Origin: Deltaproteobacteria bacterium | Lineage (GTDB): Bacteria > UBA10199 > JACPAL01 > JAHFST01 | Assembly: GCA_023265625.1 (NCBI GenBank) | Contig: JAHFST010000012.1 | Coordinates: 45,166-109,165, forward strand | Reading direction: 5' to 3' | Length of the DNA: 64,000 bases | Shown here: positions 27,011-36,026 of the stretch, in pieces | Numbering within the stretch: position 1 is the stretch's first letter | Layout: each line of letters opens with the position of its first letter | Position numbers and translations under genes: made by a program | Notes under the pieces: generated by a model | Told to the model about the DNA's origin: nothing | The model's input: only the letters and a program-made list of their open reading frames with translations | The model's database searches: none

Positions 27011-28831
27011 AATCCCCTTTACCTTCTTCACAATCGCCGCCGCCGTGATCCCGGCCGCTTCCATCAATTCCTCGGGTTTGCCAGAACTAGACATGGTCGT
27101 TACCGCCATTTTATAAACGGGGGCCGTCTTGTGCGTCGCCAACGCATTCAACACAGCATCGCCCAAACCGCCCTCGAACCAATGGTCTTCCACCACAATC
27201 AGCGCCTGGGTCTCGGTGGCCGCTTTTTTGAGGGTGGACTCGTCGATCGGTTTGACAGAGTAGGCATCGATCACCCGAACGACAATCCCGTCCTTTTGTA
27301 AAATATCATGGGCCTTCAGGGCCTCATACAGGGTCACCCCTGCCGCCACGAGGGTCAGTTTATCTTGGGCGGAAGAACGCACCACCTTCGAACCCCCAAT
27401 CGGGAATTTTTCTCCCGCCCCATAAATAACCGGTGTGGCCGGACGACTCGTACGAAGATAAACGACGCCAGAGGTATGGACCATGGTCTCTACCAAGGCC
27501 GCCGTTGCCACGGCATCGGCCGGATACAAAACCGTGCTCCCGTGAATGGCACGAAACATCGCGATATCCTCCAACCCCATCTGGGAAGGGCCGTCCTCGC
27601 CAATCGAGACCCCCACGTGGGAACCCGCACAACGAATATTCGCCTGGCTCACCGCCGCCATCCTAAATTGATCAAAGGCCCGGGTCAAAAAAGCCGCAAA
27701 ACTGGAGATAAACGGGACCCGGCCGCGCCGCGCCAACCCCACGGCCACCCCCACCATGTTTTGTTCGGCAATAAACATTTCCGCATAATTATCCGGATAA
27801 TTCTTGGCCACAAACTCGGCAAAGGTCGAATTCTTCACCTCGGCATCGAGGGCGATAATCTCCGGATAACGGCTCACCAAGCTGGCCAACACCTCGCCAT
27901 AGGCCTTGCGCGTCGCCACGACACTACCCAATTCGTAGCGCGGCGCCGGGAGTGGCTGAAGGTTAACGGCCTTGGGCTGTTGCGGCTCCGGCAACGCCAC
28001 CACCCCAGTGGCCTGGGCATCGACCGGACCCAATTCCTGTAAAGCCTTGGCCAAATCCGCTCGGGACAAAGCCTTGCCATGCCATCCATCCTTATTCTCC
28101 AAAAAGGAGATCCCTTTTCCCTTAAACGTCTTGGCCACCAACATCACCGGTCGGTCGGCAATCTTCAGGGCCGCGGCAAAGGCCCGTTCAATCTCGGGCA
28201 ACGAATGACCATCGATCACGATGGTCTCCCAACCAAAACCCCTCACGCGTGTCGCATAGGCCTCCACATTATGCCCATACATCGTCTCCTGACTCTGCCC
28301 GAGCCGATTCACATCAATGATCCCAATCAAATTATTCAATCTCTCATGAGCGGCAATCTGAATCGCCTCCCAAACCTGCCCTTCCGCCATCTCCCCATCA
28401 CCCATCAAGACATAAGTGCGACAATTCATCCCGGTGCGCCGGGCCTGCAAGGCCATCCCCAACCCAATGGATAACCCCTGCCCCAAACTCCCAGTCGCCG
28501 CTTCCGATAATGGAAACAAAGGCGTCGGATGCCCCTGCAACGGGCTACCCATCTTGCGCAAGGTCAATAACTCGGCCTCGTTGATCCACCCCGCCGCCGT
28601 ACACAAGGCATAAAAGAGCGGCGCCGCATGCCCCTTGGAAAAAATCACCCGGTCATTGTTCGGGGCCTGATGATGGGCCGCATCGTACCTGAGATATTTA
28701 AAATAAAGCGCCGTCATCAGATCCGTCGCCGAAAGCGACGAGGTTGGATGCCCCGATTCCGCCTCGGTGGTCGCCTTGAGGATGAAATAACGGACTAATT
28801 TGGCCAATTCGGGTAGGTTGTCTTGTGACAT
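27005..28831 (-). CDS. tkt: transketolase
   Basis: Thiamine-diphosphate enzyme moving two-carbon units in the pentose phosphate pathway. 608 residues from ATG 28831 (MSQDNLPELAKLVRYF); the open frame extends 15 codons further, but that part is not family-like. Both halves are fused: the N-terminal ThDP domain with TEAESGHPTSSLS and GDGEMAEGQVWEAIQIA, then the pyrimidine domain (EMFIAEQNMVGVAVGLARRG) and the C-terminal domain. It is shorter than E. coli TktA (663) and resembles the short type found in many anaerobes and archaea. Convergent with murI. Confidence 0.94.
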   Translation of the reverse strand: MSQDNLPELAKLVRYFILKATTEAESGHPTSSLSATDLMTALYFKYLRYDAAHHQAPNNDRVIFSKGHAAPLFYALCTAAGWINEAELLTLRKMGSPLQGHPTPLFPLSEAATGSLGQGLSIGLGMALQARRTGMNCRTYVLMGDGEMAEGQVWEAIQIAAHERLNNLIGIIDVNRLGQSQETMYGHNVEAYATRVRGFGWETIVIDGHSLPEIERAFAAALKIADRPVMLVAKTFKGKGISFLENKDGWHGKALSRADLAKALQELGPVDAQATGVVALPEPQQPKAVNLQPLPAPRYELGSVVATRKAYGEVLASLVSRYPEIIALDAEVKNSTFAEFVAKNYPDNYAEMFIAEQNMVGVAVGLARRGRVPFISSFAAFLTRAFDQFRMAAVSQANIRCAGSHVGVSIGEDGPSQMGLEDIAMFRAIHGSTVLYPADAVATAALVETMVHTSGVVYLRTSRPATPVIYGAGEKFPIGGSKVVRSSAQDKLTLVAAGVTLYEALKAHDILQKDGIVVRVIDAYSVKPIDESTLKKAATETQALIVVEDHWFEGGLGDAVLNALATHKTAPVYKMAVTTMSSSGKPEELMEAAGITAAAIVKKVKGIL

Positions 28832-28936
28832 GTGGCAGGCTTTTAATCGGCGCATTATCAAAAAGCAAGAGACCAATTGTCACTATACATTTTTAGGCAA
28901 CTATGAAAATATCCCCATTCTCGGGGGGCTCCATTC

Positions 28937-30160
28937 ATGAAAATAAAAGCTATTTGGCTTGGGCTATGTGTCACGTTTTTCTCCATCAGCAGTTACGGCG
29001 CCAACGCGACTGACAAACCCTCGACCGACCTCTACCGAGAATTGGAATTATTCACCAAGGCCCTGTCGCACGTCGAGCGGGATTATGCCGAGGTGCCGGA
29101 CAACAAAAAATTGGTCTATGGGGCGATTCGCGGGATGTTGGCCACACTGGACCCCCACTCCATCTTCATGTCGCCGGAGCTCTACAAAGAAATTAAGGTC
29201 GATACCCAAGGTTGGTTTGGCGGGGTCGGGATCGAGATTACCGTCAAAGACGGCCACCTCATCGTCGTCGCCCCCATTGAGGGAAGTCCGGCGGAGCGGG
29301 CCGGGATACAGCCGGGAGACACCATCACCAAGATCGATGGGACGCCCGTCAAGGGGCTGAGCCTCACCGAGACGGTGCAAAAAATGCGCGGGGCCAAGGG
29401 CACCAAGATGGTTTTGACCATCAGCCGAAACGGTACCTCCGCCCCCAAAGAAGTGACGGTGTTACGCGATATCATCCATATCAAGAGTGTCCGCTCTGAA
29501 ACGCTGGAAGACGGTTATGGCTATGTCAGGATCAACAGCTTTCAAGAAGGCACCTCCAAGGAATTGGAAAAGGCGCTCAAAGCCCTGGAAAAGAAATCCG
29601 ACACGGGGTTGCAAGGTTTGGTCATCGACTTGCGCAATAATCCCGGAGGATTGCTGGAAGAAGCGGTGAGCATCTCGGACAAATTTCTCACCCAAGGGAC
29701 CATTGTCTCCACCAGCAGCCGGGGCAAGGAGATTGACCGCCGAGTGGCCACCGTGGAAGGGACTCATCCTCACTACCCCGTTGTGATTCTGGTCAACCGG
29801 GGAAGCGCCTCCGCCTCCGAGATTGTTGCGGCCGCCCTGCAAGAAAATAAGCGCGCCGTCCTGATGGGGACCAAGACCTTCGGCAAGGGCTCGGTCCAGA
29901 CCATCTTCGAACTCGGCGGAGGCTCGGCCATCAAGCTAACAATTGCCAAGTACTTCACCCCGAAGGGGAAATCCATCCACGGCAAAGGGATTCAGCCCGA
30001 TATCATCATCGAGAACCCAAAACGCCCCCTCAAGGGACAACCCGAGACAAAAGAGAGCCGCTCCGAAGAGGATGTAGAAGCGGAAGAAAAGGCCAACGAC
30101 TACCAGAAGAAGATGGCGCTAGATTACCTCAAGAAACACGTTAAGAGGCCTTTAAGTTGA
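28937..30160 (+). CDS. C-terminal processing protease (S41 family)
   Basis: Periplasmic serine protease of 407 residues. A signal peptide at 1-24 (FFSISSYGANA) precedes a helical arm, a PDZ domain (GWFGGVGIEITVKDG... IQPGDTITKIDGTPV) and the S41 catalytic core. The Ser is in GSASASE (about residues 289-295) and the Lys in TFGKGSVQ. Substrates of CtpA-like enzymes include peptidoglycan hydrolases and C-terminally tagged proteins. The C-terminus is charged and helical. The stop overlaps the convergent START-like gene by 20 bases. Confidence 0.94.
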   Translation: MKIKAIWLGLCVTFFSISSYGANATDKPSTDLYRELELFTKALSHVERDYAEVPDNKKLVYGAIRGMLATLDPHSIFMSPELYKEIKVDTQGWFGGVGIEITVKDGHLIVVAPIEGSPAERAGIQPGDTITKIDGTPVKGLSLTETVQKMRGAKGTKMVLTISRNGTSAPKEVTVLRDIIHIKSVRSETLEDGYGYVRINSFQEGTSKELEKALKALEKKSDTGLQGLVIDLRNNPGGLLEEAVSISDKFLTQGTIVSTSSRGKEIDRRVATVEGTHPHYPVVILVNRGSASASEIVAAALQENKRAVLMGTKTFGKGSVQTIFELGGGSAIKLTIAKYFTPKGKSIHGKGIQPDIIIENPKRPLKGQPETKESRSEEDVEAEEKANDYQKKMALDYLKKHVKRPLS

Positions 30161-30893
30161 TCGCATCGGACCTAAGATAATTACGAATCGCCTCAATAAC
30201 GCCAGGCATGACGCGATCAATCCCCCACTTCAACAAAAACCGGGGCACCGCGACATCCGGATCGGAGAGCGTCCTATATTCCATTTTTGTGACATTTCGA
30301 TCGCCTTCAAACGGTTCCAATAAAATATAACCACTGATCGTCTTGACATTACCCGCGGCTTTACTCCATTCGGAACGATAAATTCCCTCCGCCGCTCGGG
30401 TCTCGTCACGGCTATCTTTCACAATCATCCAGCGATCGGAAATCGGCCAAGGAACGTTGTAGTATTGAAAGGTATAACTCCCCCAACGCCCCCCCTTGAC
30501 TCGCCCAGTCTCTCCACCCACCCGCGACGATCCGACGGCCTGATAAAAGCGAGCCACTTCCTTGGTCTCGGCAACCTGCTGAACCACCGATTCCGGCACG
30601 GTACGGGCATCTTTCAAGCTAGGCATCCGAGCCCGTGTCCATTCATTGGGCGAGATATAAAGCTGCCACACTTTTTCCGGGGGGCTGGAGACAAGCCCAA
30701 CCATTTTGGCAAAAACGGCCCGGCCTTGATAATTGCCATTCACCAAGACCCTACCTTTACGAAAATAGTAATCGTCTTTTTCCTGTTTATTTTTAAACTG
30801 CGGGATCGGAACGGCTTTGTACGGATCTGCGGCCCAACTGGAGCTGGGCAACAGCAGGAGAAACAACAATAAATACCGCTGAGATCGTTTCAT
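30141..30893 (-). CDS. START/SRPBCC-fold exported protein
   Basis: 250 residues from ATG 30893, giving MKRSQRYLLLFLLLLPSSSW, a clear signal peptide cut near AWA-D. An earlier in-frame start at 30995 would add 34 residues and hide the signal. The mature part reads like a START/Bet-v1 lipid-binding domain: VSSPPEKVWQLY, GGRWGSYTFQYYNVPWP and a final long helix (PRFLLKWGIDRVMPGVIEAI). Probably periplasmic and able to hold a hydrophobic ligand; no substrate can be named. Divergent from acs with 89 bases between. Confidence 0.7.
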   Translation of the reverse strand: MKRSQRYLLLFLLLLPSSSWAADPYKAVPIPQFKNKQEKDDYYFRKGRVLVNGNYQGRAVFAKMVGLVSSPPEKVWQLYISPNEWTRARMPSLKDARTVPESVVQQVAETKEVARFYQAVGSSRVGGETGRVKGGRWGSYTFQYYNVPWPISDRWMIVKDSRDETRAAEGIYRSEWSKAAGNVKTISGYILLEPFEGDRNVTKMEYRTLSDPDVAVPRFLLKWGIDRVMPGVIEAIRNYLRSDAINLKAS

Positions 30894-30982
30894 AGCGGGG
30901 GCGATTATGTTCATTTCCAGACAAATCGCAAGATGAAATAGGGAAAATTGACAAAGAAGCAGGATGGCAGTAGCAAGATCCC

Positions 30983-33010
30983 ATGGCTCAATCATCCATA
31001 GATTCCGTCAGCCATGAAAACCGGGTCTTTCCCGTCCCGCCAGAATTGAGTGCGCAGGCATGGGTTCCAGATTTAGCCACCTACCAAAAGATGTATGACC
31101 GTTCCTTGCAAGACCCGGAGGGATTTTGGGGCGAGATCGCCCAAGATTTCTTTTGGTACAAAAAATGGGACCGGGTTTGCTCCTATGATTGGAATAAAAA
31201 TATCGATATAAAATGGTTCGAGGGCGCAAAAACCAATCTTTCGGTCAACTGCCTCGACCGCCATTTGCCGAAAAAAAAGGACGACGTTGCCCTTCTTTGG
31301 ATCGGGAACGAGACGGGCGAGGAGCGTCGCATCACCTATGGCGAACTCCTGGCGCAGGTACAACGTTTCGCCCATGCCCTAAAAAAACTGGGGGTCAAAA
31401 AGGGGGACCGTGTTTCGGTCTACATGCCGATGATCCCGGAGTTGCCGGTGGCGTTGCTCGCCTGCACGCGGATCGGGGCCATCCATTCGGTGATCTTCGG
31501 CGGCTTTTCGCCGGAGGCGCTCAAGGATCGGATTCTGGATTGCGACAGCCAGGTCTTGCTCACCGCCGACGAGGGGTATCGCGGCAACAAAACAATCCCG
31601 ATCAAGGCCAACGCCGACGCCGCCATGCGGCTCTGTGCCGAGACAGGGAGGCCGGTGCGCGCCTGCGTGGTAGCGCAACGCACCCATGCCAAGGTGCCCA
31701 TGCAACCGGGGCGAGATTTTTTTTGGCAGGATTTGGTAGGGGTTCAAAATTTTGAACCCCTACACGACAACCCCGAACAAATGGATGCCGAAGACCCGTT
31801 GTTCATCTTGTACACCTCCGGCTCCACCGGAAAACCAAAGGGTGTCCTCCACACAACGGCGGGTTACATGGTTTATGCCGCGACTACCTTCAAATACGTC
31901 TTTGACTATCATCCAGGAGATATCTACTGGTGCACGGCCGATCTTGGCTGGGTAACGGGACACAGCTACATTCTCTACGGCCCACTTTGCCAAGGGGCAA
32001 CCTCCGTCATGTTTGAAGGCATCCCCAACTATCCGGAACACGACCGATTTTGGGAGATCATTGAAAAATATCGCGTCAATATTTTCTACACCGCCCCCAC
32101 CGCCATCCGCGCCCTGATGCGCGAGGGCGAAGCCTGGCCAAAAAGACATGACCTCTCTTCACTGCGAATTTTAGGCTCCGTCGGAGAACCCATCAATCCC
32201 GAGGCCTGGCTGTGGTACCACGAAAATATCGGCGGCAATCGTTGTCCCATCGTCGACACCTGGTGGCAAACCGAGACCGGTGGCATCCTGATCACCCCGC
32301 TCCCCGGCGCAATGCCGACCAAACCCGGGAGCGCCTCGCTCCCCTTCTTCGGGGTGGAGCCTGCCATTTGGCGCGAAGATGGCAGTCCCTGTCATGTCAA
32401 CGAAGGTGGCTACCTAGTCCTGAAACGACCCTGGCCCGGGATCATGCGCACGGTTTACGGGCAACACGAGCGCTTTCAAGAAACTTACTTCTCCCGTTTT
32501 CCTGGCGTCTATTTCACCGGGGACGGGGCCAGACAAGATGAGGATGGCTACTACTGGCTCATGGGCCGGATCGACGATGTGCTCAATGTCTCCGGCCATC
32601 GCATCGGCACGGCGGAGGTGGAAAGCGCGCTCGTCTCCCACCCGCAGGTAGCCGAGGCGGCGGTGGTTGGTTTTCCCCATGAGATCAAGGGACAGGGGAT
32701 TTATGCGTTTGTGGTGTTGAAAAAAATCCCCCTCAATCCCCCTTTTTCAAAGGGGGAGGCACAGGTATTCCCCCCTTTGAAAAAGGGGGGCGAGGGGGGA
32801 TTTAAGAAACAATTATTGGACCATGTTCGCCAGGAGATCGGCCCGATCGCCACCCCGGACAAGATCCAATTCGCCGATGCCCTCCCAAAAACCCGTTCCG
32901 GCAAGATCATGAGGAGAATCCTGAGAAAAATCGCCGAAGGAAAACCGGACGAGATCGGGGACACCTCAACCCTGGCGGATCCGGGGGTGGTGGAGGCCTT
33001 AAAAACCTGA
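30983..33010 (+). CDS. acs: acetyl-CoA synthetase with two in-frame palindromic insertions
   Basis: Activates acetate to acetyl-CoA through acetyl-AMP. 675 residues. Motifs: [51 protein letters not shown], and the acetylatable catalytic Lys in [19 protein letters not shown]. Two segments are foreign to the family. The first is [11 protein letters not shown] near residues 252-260, encoded by a perfect 28-base palindrome. The second is about 26 residues starting [12 protein letters not shown] near 582, encoded by a different G-run/C-run palindrome in the small C-terminal domain. Both keep the frame and precede intact motifs, so the enzyme is probably active. Its end is three bases from the convergent vapC-like gene. 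Confidence 0.95.
   Translation: MAQSSIDSVSHENRVFPVPPELSAQAWVPDLATYQKMYDRSLQDPEGFWGEIAQDFFWYKKWDRVCSYDWNKNIDIKWFEGAKTNLSVNCLDRHLPKKKDDVALLWIGNETGEERRITYGELLAQVQRFAHALKKLGVKKGDRVSVYMPMIPELPVALLACTRIGAIHSVIFGGFSPEALKDRILDCDSQVLLTADEGYRGNKTIPIKANADAAMRLCAETGRPVRACVVAQRTHAKVPMQPGRDFFWQDLVGVQNFEPLHDNPEQMDAEDPLFILYTSGSTGKPKGVLHTTAGYMVYAATTFKYVFDYHPGDIYWCTADLGWVTGHSYILYGPLCQGATSVMFEGIPNYPEHDRFWEIIEKYRVNIFYTAPTAIRALMREGEAWPKRHDLSSLRILGSVGEPINPEAWLWYHENIGGNRCPIVDTWWQTETGGILITPLPGAMPTKPGSASLPFFGVEPAIWREDGSPCHVNEGGYLVLKRPWPGIMRTVYGQHERFQETYFSRFPGVYFTGDGARQDEDGYYWLMGRIDDVLNVSGHRIGTAEVESALVSHPQVAEAAVVGFPHEIKGQGIYAFVVLKKIPLNPPFSKGEAQVFPPLKKGGEGGFKKQLLDHVRQEIGPIATPDKIQFADALPKTRSGKIMRRILRKIAEGKPDEIGDTSTLADPGVVEALKT
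31736..31763. repeat. perfect 28-bp palindrome of the GTAGGGG family inside acs
   Basis: GTAGGGGTTCAAAA followed directly by its exact reverse complement. Translated in frame as [10 protein letters not shown]. The copy at 61337-61364 is identical except for the last base. It lies in a variable stretch just before the conserved [17 protein letters not shown]. Confidence 0.9.
32724..32803. repeat. second-type composite palindrome inside acs
   Basis: Two hairpins, CCCCCTTT-x-AAAGGGGG (about 32738-32756) and CCCCCCTTT-x-AAAGGGGGG (about 32770-32790), are enclosed by outer arms AAATCCCCCTC and GAGGGGGGATTT. The whole 80 bases are in frame and encode a Pro/Lys/Gly-rich loop ([10 protein letters not shown]..., [10 protein letters not shown]). 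The sequence is unrelated to the GTAGGGGC family. Confidence 0.85.
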
Positions 33011-33013
33011 GGC

Positions 33014-33412
33014 TTATTCAGGACAGATGATATTCGGATAGACCCGCTTGGCTTTTTTGCAAAGCATCTCATCTCGGCTCAGCAAGGTGGCCCTGGTCCG
33101 AATGGCCGTGGCGAGGATAATGCAATCCGGTAGCGGCAAAGACAGAGTTCTCCTGAGACCGGCCACCTGCGCAAGAGTGTCACTGCCCCCAACGTCATAG
33201 AGCCTTAGCTCTTCCGCCTCAAACAATTGAAAGAGGGCCCGTTCTTCCTTCCGACCCGCCTTGACCAAAAACTCGGCGGCGCATATCCAAGAGGTGGAGA
33301 GCTGGCAGGATTCATGTTTCACCCGCTGCAACAAAAATTTCTGACTGGGCCCCTCGGCAAACCAGTCGATCAAAATATTGGTGTCCAGGAGATATTCCAA
33401 GATTATTCCCAC
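33014..33412 (-). CDS. PIN-domain ribonuclease toxin (VapC-like)
   Basis: 132 residues with the four acidic positions of PIN domains: YLLDTNILIDWF, CAAEFL, LPLPDCIILATA and LLSRDEML. VapC toxins cut tRNA or rRNA at single sites. The GTG start lies inside the end of the antitoxin gene (10-base overlap), the normal coupled arrangement. A leucine TTG five codons in is a less likely start. It converges with acs, three bases between stops. The partner upstream is a short RHH-like antitoxin. Confidence 0.88.
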   Translation of the reverse strand: MGIILEYLLDTNILIDWFAEGPSQKFLLQRVKHESCQLSTSWICAAEFLVKAGRKEERALFQLFEAEELRLYDVGGSDTLAQVAGLRRTLSLPLPDCIILATAIRTRATLLSRDEMLCKKAKRVYPNIICPE

Positions 33413-33654
33413 TCCTGCCGAAGCTTACGCTGATAATCAACCGCATCGCCAAAGCACTTTTTGGCGATCCCCCGGCATTGGAGAAAGCGGCGGTGGGTCG
33501 AGCCCGCCCCCTTTTCCGCATCGGCAAGATACCGCTTGATGGCCTGCTGGATGTGATAAGTCAACTGCTTCCGGGGACTTTTCAACGCCAGGGCCTTCAA
33601 CGTCAACAGATCCTGCTCTGGGATATAAAGGGTCGTCTTATACACAACCCTCAT
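33403..33654 (-). CDS. RHH-type antitoxin (VapB-like) of the PIN toxin
   Basis: 83 residues from ATG 33654. The N-terminus MRVVYKTTLYIPEQDLLTLKALALKSPRKQLTYHIQQAIKRYL fits a ribbon-helix-helix fold: a short strand and two helices. The C-terminal tail (RRFLQCRGIAKKCFGDAVDYQRKLRQEWE) would wrap the toxin. An in-frame start at 33681 would place the N-terminus inside the operator palindrome and is rejected. Such antitoxins bind palindromes at their own promoter; a near-perfect one lies at 33661-33684. Confidence 0.75.
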   Translation of the reverse strand: MRVVYKTTLYIPEQDLLTLKALALKSPRKQLTYHIQQAIKRYLADAEKGAGSTHRRFLQCRGIAKKCFGDAVDYQRKLRQEWE

Positions 33655-33660
33655 GGTAAT

Positions 33661-33710
33661 TAATTGACAGAAATCTGTCAATTATGAATTTTTCAGAGCC
33701 AAAATTTCAA
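33661..33710 (-). promoter_or_regulatory. promoter and palindromic operator of the VapBC-like operon
   Basis: Reading the minus strand: -35 TTGAAA (33710-33705), 18-base spacer, -10 CATAAT (33686-33681). The operator is a perfect inverted repeat, 11-base arms TAATTGACAGA and TCTGTCAATTA with a two-base centre (33661-33684). It overlaps the -10 box and ends seven bases before the antitoxin ATG, the expected layout for autorepression. Confidence 0.7.
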
Positions 33711-33711
33711 A

Positions 33712-33751
33712 TTGACGATGCGTCATTTGGTATATACTATAAGTATATTCC
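33712..33751 (+). promoter_or_regulatory. promoter and palindromic operator of the MazEF-like operon
   Basis: TTGACG (33712-33717) and TACTAT (33735-33740) are spaced 17 bases. Over the -10 box lies the perfect inverted repeat ATATACT-ATA-AGTATAT (33732-33748), extended by GG and CC at the outside. The AAGGAGG ribosome binding site follows at 33752. The sequence differs from the VapBC-like operator 50 bases away, so the two divergent modules appear to be controlled separately. Confidence 0.65.
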
Positions 33752-33762
33752 AAGGAGGTTTT

Positions 33763-33999
33763 ATGTCCAAGGCTGTCCTGTTAAAATTGCACGATGACAC
33801 CTTTGCAACGGCGGAAAAGGTGCTCCGCAAAATCCATCTTCCGCGCAATGCCTACATCAACCGGGCAGTTGATTTCTACAATCGGCTGCAACTCCGAAAA
33901 CTGACCGCGAAAAAGCTGAAGAACGAGGCAACCCTCCTCAAAGAGGACACGCGCGAGCTGCTGCAATCCTTCGAACTCCTCGAGGACCTGGAATCGTGA
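33763..33999 (+). CDS. antitoxin of the MazF-like toxin
   Basis: 78 residues from ATG 33763, placed by AAGGAGG seven bases upstream. An in-frame ATG at 33712 would lie in the promoter and is rejected. The N-terminus (KAVLLKLHDDTFATAEKVLRKIHLPRNAYINRAVDFYNRL) looks like a ribbon-helix-helix DNA-binding domain rather than an AbrB-type MazE. A charged helix follows. The stop overlaps the toxin GTG by four bases (GTGA). It is divergent from the VapBC-like operon. Confidence 0.72.
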   Translation: MSKAVLLKLHDDTFATAEKVLRKIHLPRNAYINRAVDFYNRLQLRKLTAKKLKNEATLLKEDTRELLQSFELLEDLES

Positions 34000-34340
34000 A
34001 GGTCCGTTACGGCTACATCTACACGGCGGATCTGAACCCCCGTTTCGGAACCGAGCCAGGAAAGATCCGGCCGATTCTGGTGCTTCAGACCGATCTCCTC
34101 AACGACACCGATCACCCTTCCACGTTGGTTTGCCTGCTCACCACCCGCGTGAGGAAAGAGATCGAACTGTTGCGGGTGCATCTTAAGAAAGGGGAAGCGG
34201 GCCTAAAACAGGATTCGGACATCATGATCGACCAGGTCCGCGCCATCGACAACCGGCGCTTGCTCGCCATGCTCGGCCCCCTACCCCGTCACACCCTGCA
34301 GGCGGTTCAGGAGAGGCTACGCACCCTGTTTGAGCTTTGA
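33996..34340 (+). CDS. MazF/PemK-type endoribonuclease toxin
   Basis: 114 residues, a typical CcdB/PemK barrel: GYIYTADLNPRFGTEPGKIRPILVLQTDLLN with the conserved Arg-Pro, then STLVCLLTTRVRKE and the C-terminal DSDIMIDQVRAIDNRRL. MazF toxins cleave mRNA or other RNAs at short sequences. The GTG start is translationally coupled to the antitoxin. The pair sits back to back with a VapBC-like operon in a 1.3-kb double toxin-antitoxin locus. Confidence 0.9.
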   Translation: MKVRYGYIYTADLNPRFGTEPGKIRPILVLQTDLLNDTDHPSTLVCLLTTRVRKEIELLRVHLKKGEAGLKQDSDIMIDQVRAIDNRRLLAMLGPLPRHTLQAVQERLRTLFEL

Positions 34341-34372
34341 ACCACCATCGACTAGAAGTCGACAGACTCTAA

Positions 34373-34620
34373 TTACCCCACTTTTCGTTCCGCCAAGGGA
34401 TTGACGGAGCGGTACATCTCGGTGTTGATTCGGACCGCTTCTTCGAGGACCTCTTGACCGGTCAAGGCCTCCAAGACCTCGCCGAGGCCTCGTTCCAAGC
34501 AGCTTGAGTGGCGCGAGTCTGCTCGGACATCGCCATAAAGTCTTGCGAGGTCCAAAATCCGTGGAGCATCCGCTCACGGGTAGCTTTTAAGTCGGCTGCC
34601 TCTCCAACTTTTTCATCAAT
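34373..34620 (-). pseudogene. frameshifted, truncated phasin-like gene remnant
   Basis: Two minus-strand frames join into one protein-like sequence. The first reads IDEKVGEAADLKATRERM...TRATQAAWNEA and then runs into noise. The second, one base shifted, continues LERGLGEVLEALTGQEVLEE...PLAERKVG and stops at 34373. The join lies in TTGGAACGAGGCC. Two copies of that 13-base unit in tandem would restore one frame, so loss of one copy by slippage explains the break. The N-terminal part is missing where the DUF4143 ATPase gene ends. The protein type (helical, phasin-like) is tentative. Confidence 0.55.
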
Positions 34621-35908
34621 TGAACCAAGACTCCAAGCCATAGAGTGGTAATTCCCGAATATTGCCATGCTCCCCAAAAAAACCCTCCGAGATTTTTAGG
34701 CCATAAGGAATAAGCGGGTGCAATCCTAAATAGGCATGGAGACTTTTAAGCCCTCCCTGGGTCCCCGATTTGACCTCGACAGGAATGACTTGCTGATCCT
34801 TGGTGAAAAGAAAATCAACCTCGGCCTGACTGTTTTTTTCTTCGCGATGCCAATAGTAAAGTTCCGGCGCAGCCGTGGCTTGGGAGTAGGCCATCCATTC
34901 TTGGGCGACAAATTGTTCGCAGAGGGGACCAATGTTGGATGTCTTGATCGGTTGCAAGGTCCAATTTTTTAAATTCAACCCCAAAATTTTTTGCGCCAAC
35001 CCTGTGTCAAAAAAGAAGGCCTTGAAAAACTTTTCGTTCTTCCCGGCCCCGAGCGGGACTCGGGAAGCGCTGGAATGGTGAATCAGGTGAACAATACCCG
35101 CCCTCTCCAAGAGCAAAAGCGCCTCTTTCAAGGCATAGCTGCGCGCCTCTGAATCGACGTGCGCAAAACGAAACTTCTGCCCCAGTTGGGCAGGCACCGC
35201 CGCAAACACCTGTGCGACATGTTCAATGCGGTGCCGCCGAACATACTTGGAAAAATCCTGACGGTAGGCCTGAATGATTTCATCCTGGATATCCTGACAC
35301 AAACGGGGATCGCGCCGTTCCAACCAGGACTGCACGACGGCCGGCATGCCCCCCAACCAGAGATAGGTATGAAGCAATTCCAGAAATTTTTCATGCAGGA
35401 TCCGATCCGACACGCCGTTCCGAATGGAATCGCGCCAAGGTTGATGATCGGTCGCTGTCAGAAATTCTCCAAAAGAAAGGGGATAGAGATGGAGAAATTG
35501 CACACGCCCCACGGGGAGCCCCACCTTTTCCAAGGCGAAATCCAACAACGAACCGGCCGCAATGACATGAAGGGAGGGGACCTCTTCCCAAAAATAACGG
35601 AGTGCCTGCAACACCTCGGGGCATTCCTGGACCTCGTCAAAAAACAGCAAGGTCTCCCCGGGGATAATTTTTTTTCCAGAGTAGAGCGAAAGTTTTTCCA
35701 AGAGCGGCGGAATTTCCAAATCGCCCTGAAATAGTTCCTTCAAGCTCTTCTGTTTTTCAAAATTAATCTCAATGAAATGCGGAAAGCCCCTGCCCAACTC
35801 TCGAACCAACCACGATTTGCCCACCTGCCTGGCCCCGCGCAGGATCAAAGGCCGACGGTTCTGCCCCATTTTCCATCGCAGAAGAGAATTTAATAAATCT
35901 CTTATCAT
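34616..35908 (-). CDS. AAA_14/DUF4143 ATPase, copy 1
   Basis: 430 residues. N-terminal AAA domain with Walker A GARQVGKSWL and Walker B LLFFDEVQE; the sensor-like VIAAGSLLDFAL and PVGRVQFLHLYPLSFGEFL are family hallmarks. The second half is the DUF4143 domain ending with a nuclease-fold-like EVDFLFTKDQQVIPVEVKSG. The role of these ATPases is not established; they multiply in genomes like mobile or stress genes. The start is preceded by AT-rich sequence with ATTGAT-AAA-ATCAAT at 35930-35944. Its 3' end overlaps a decayed phasin-like gene, as if inserted there. Confidence 0.9.
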   Translation of the reverse strand: MIRDLLNSLLRWKMGQNRRPLILRGARQVGKSWLVRELGRGFPHFIEINFEKQKSLKELFQGDLEIPPLLEKLSLYSGKKIIPGETLLFFDEVQECPEVLQALRYFWEEVPSLHVIAAGSLLDFALEKVGLPVGRVQFLHLYPLSFGEFLTATDHQPWRDSIRNGVSDRILHEKFLELLHTYLWLGGMPAVVQSWLERRDPRLCQDIQDEIIQAYRQDFSKYVRRHRIEHVAQVFAAVPAQLGQKFRFAHVDSEARSYALKEALLLLERAGIVHLIHHSSASRVPLGAGKNEKFFKAFFFDTGLAQKILGLNLKNWTLQPIKTSNIGPLCEQFVAQEWMAYSQATAAPELYYWHREEKNSQAEVDFLFTKDQQVIPVEVKSGTQGGLKSLHAYLGLHPLIPYGLKISEGFFGEHGNIRELPLYGLESWFN

Positions 35909-36026
35909 TACAATGATTTATACTAAAAAATTGATAAAATCAATGGTTATATTTAACAAAATTTGATTTTTTATTTGGTAATAATACGACGGTTTTTGAT
36001 ATTTTACTAAAAAAGCCTTCGGAGAT

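Noticed and set aside
30948..30981. TTGACA before acs as part of a promoter
   Set aside because: A -10 at normal spacing would fall almost on the start codon and has a poor match.
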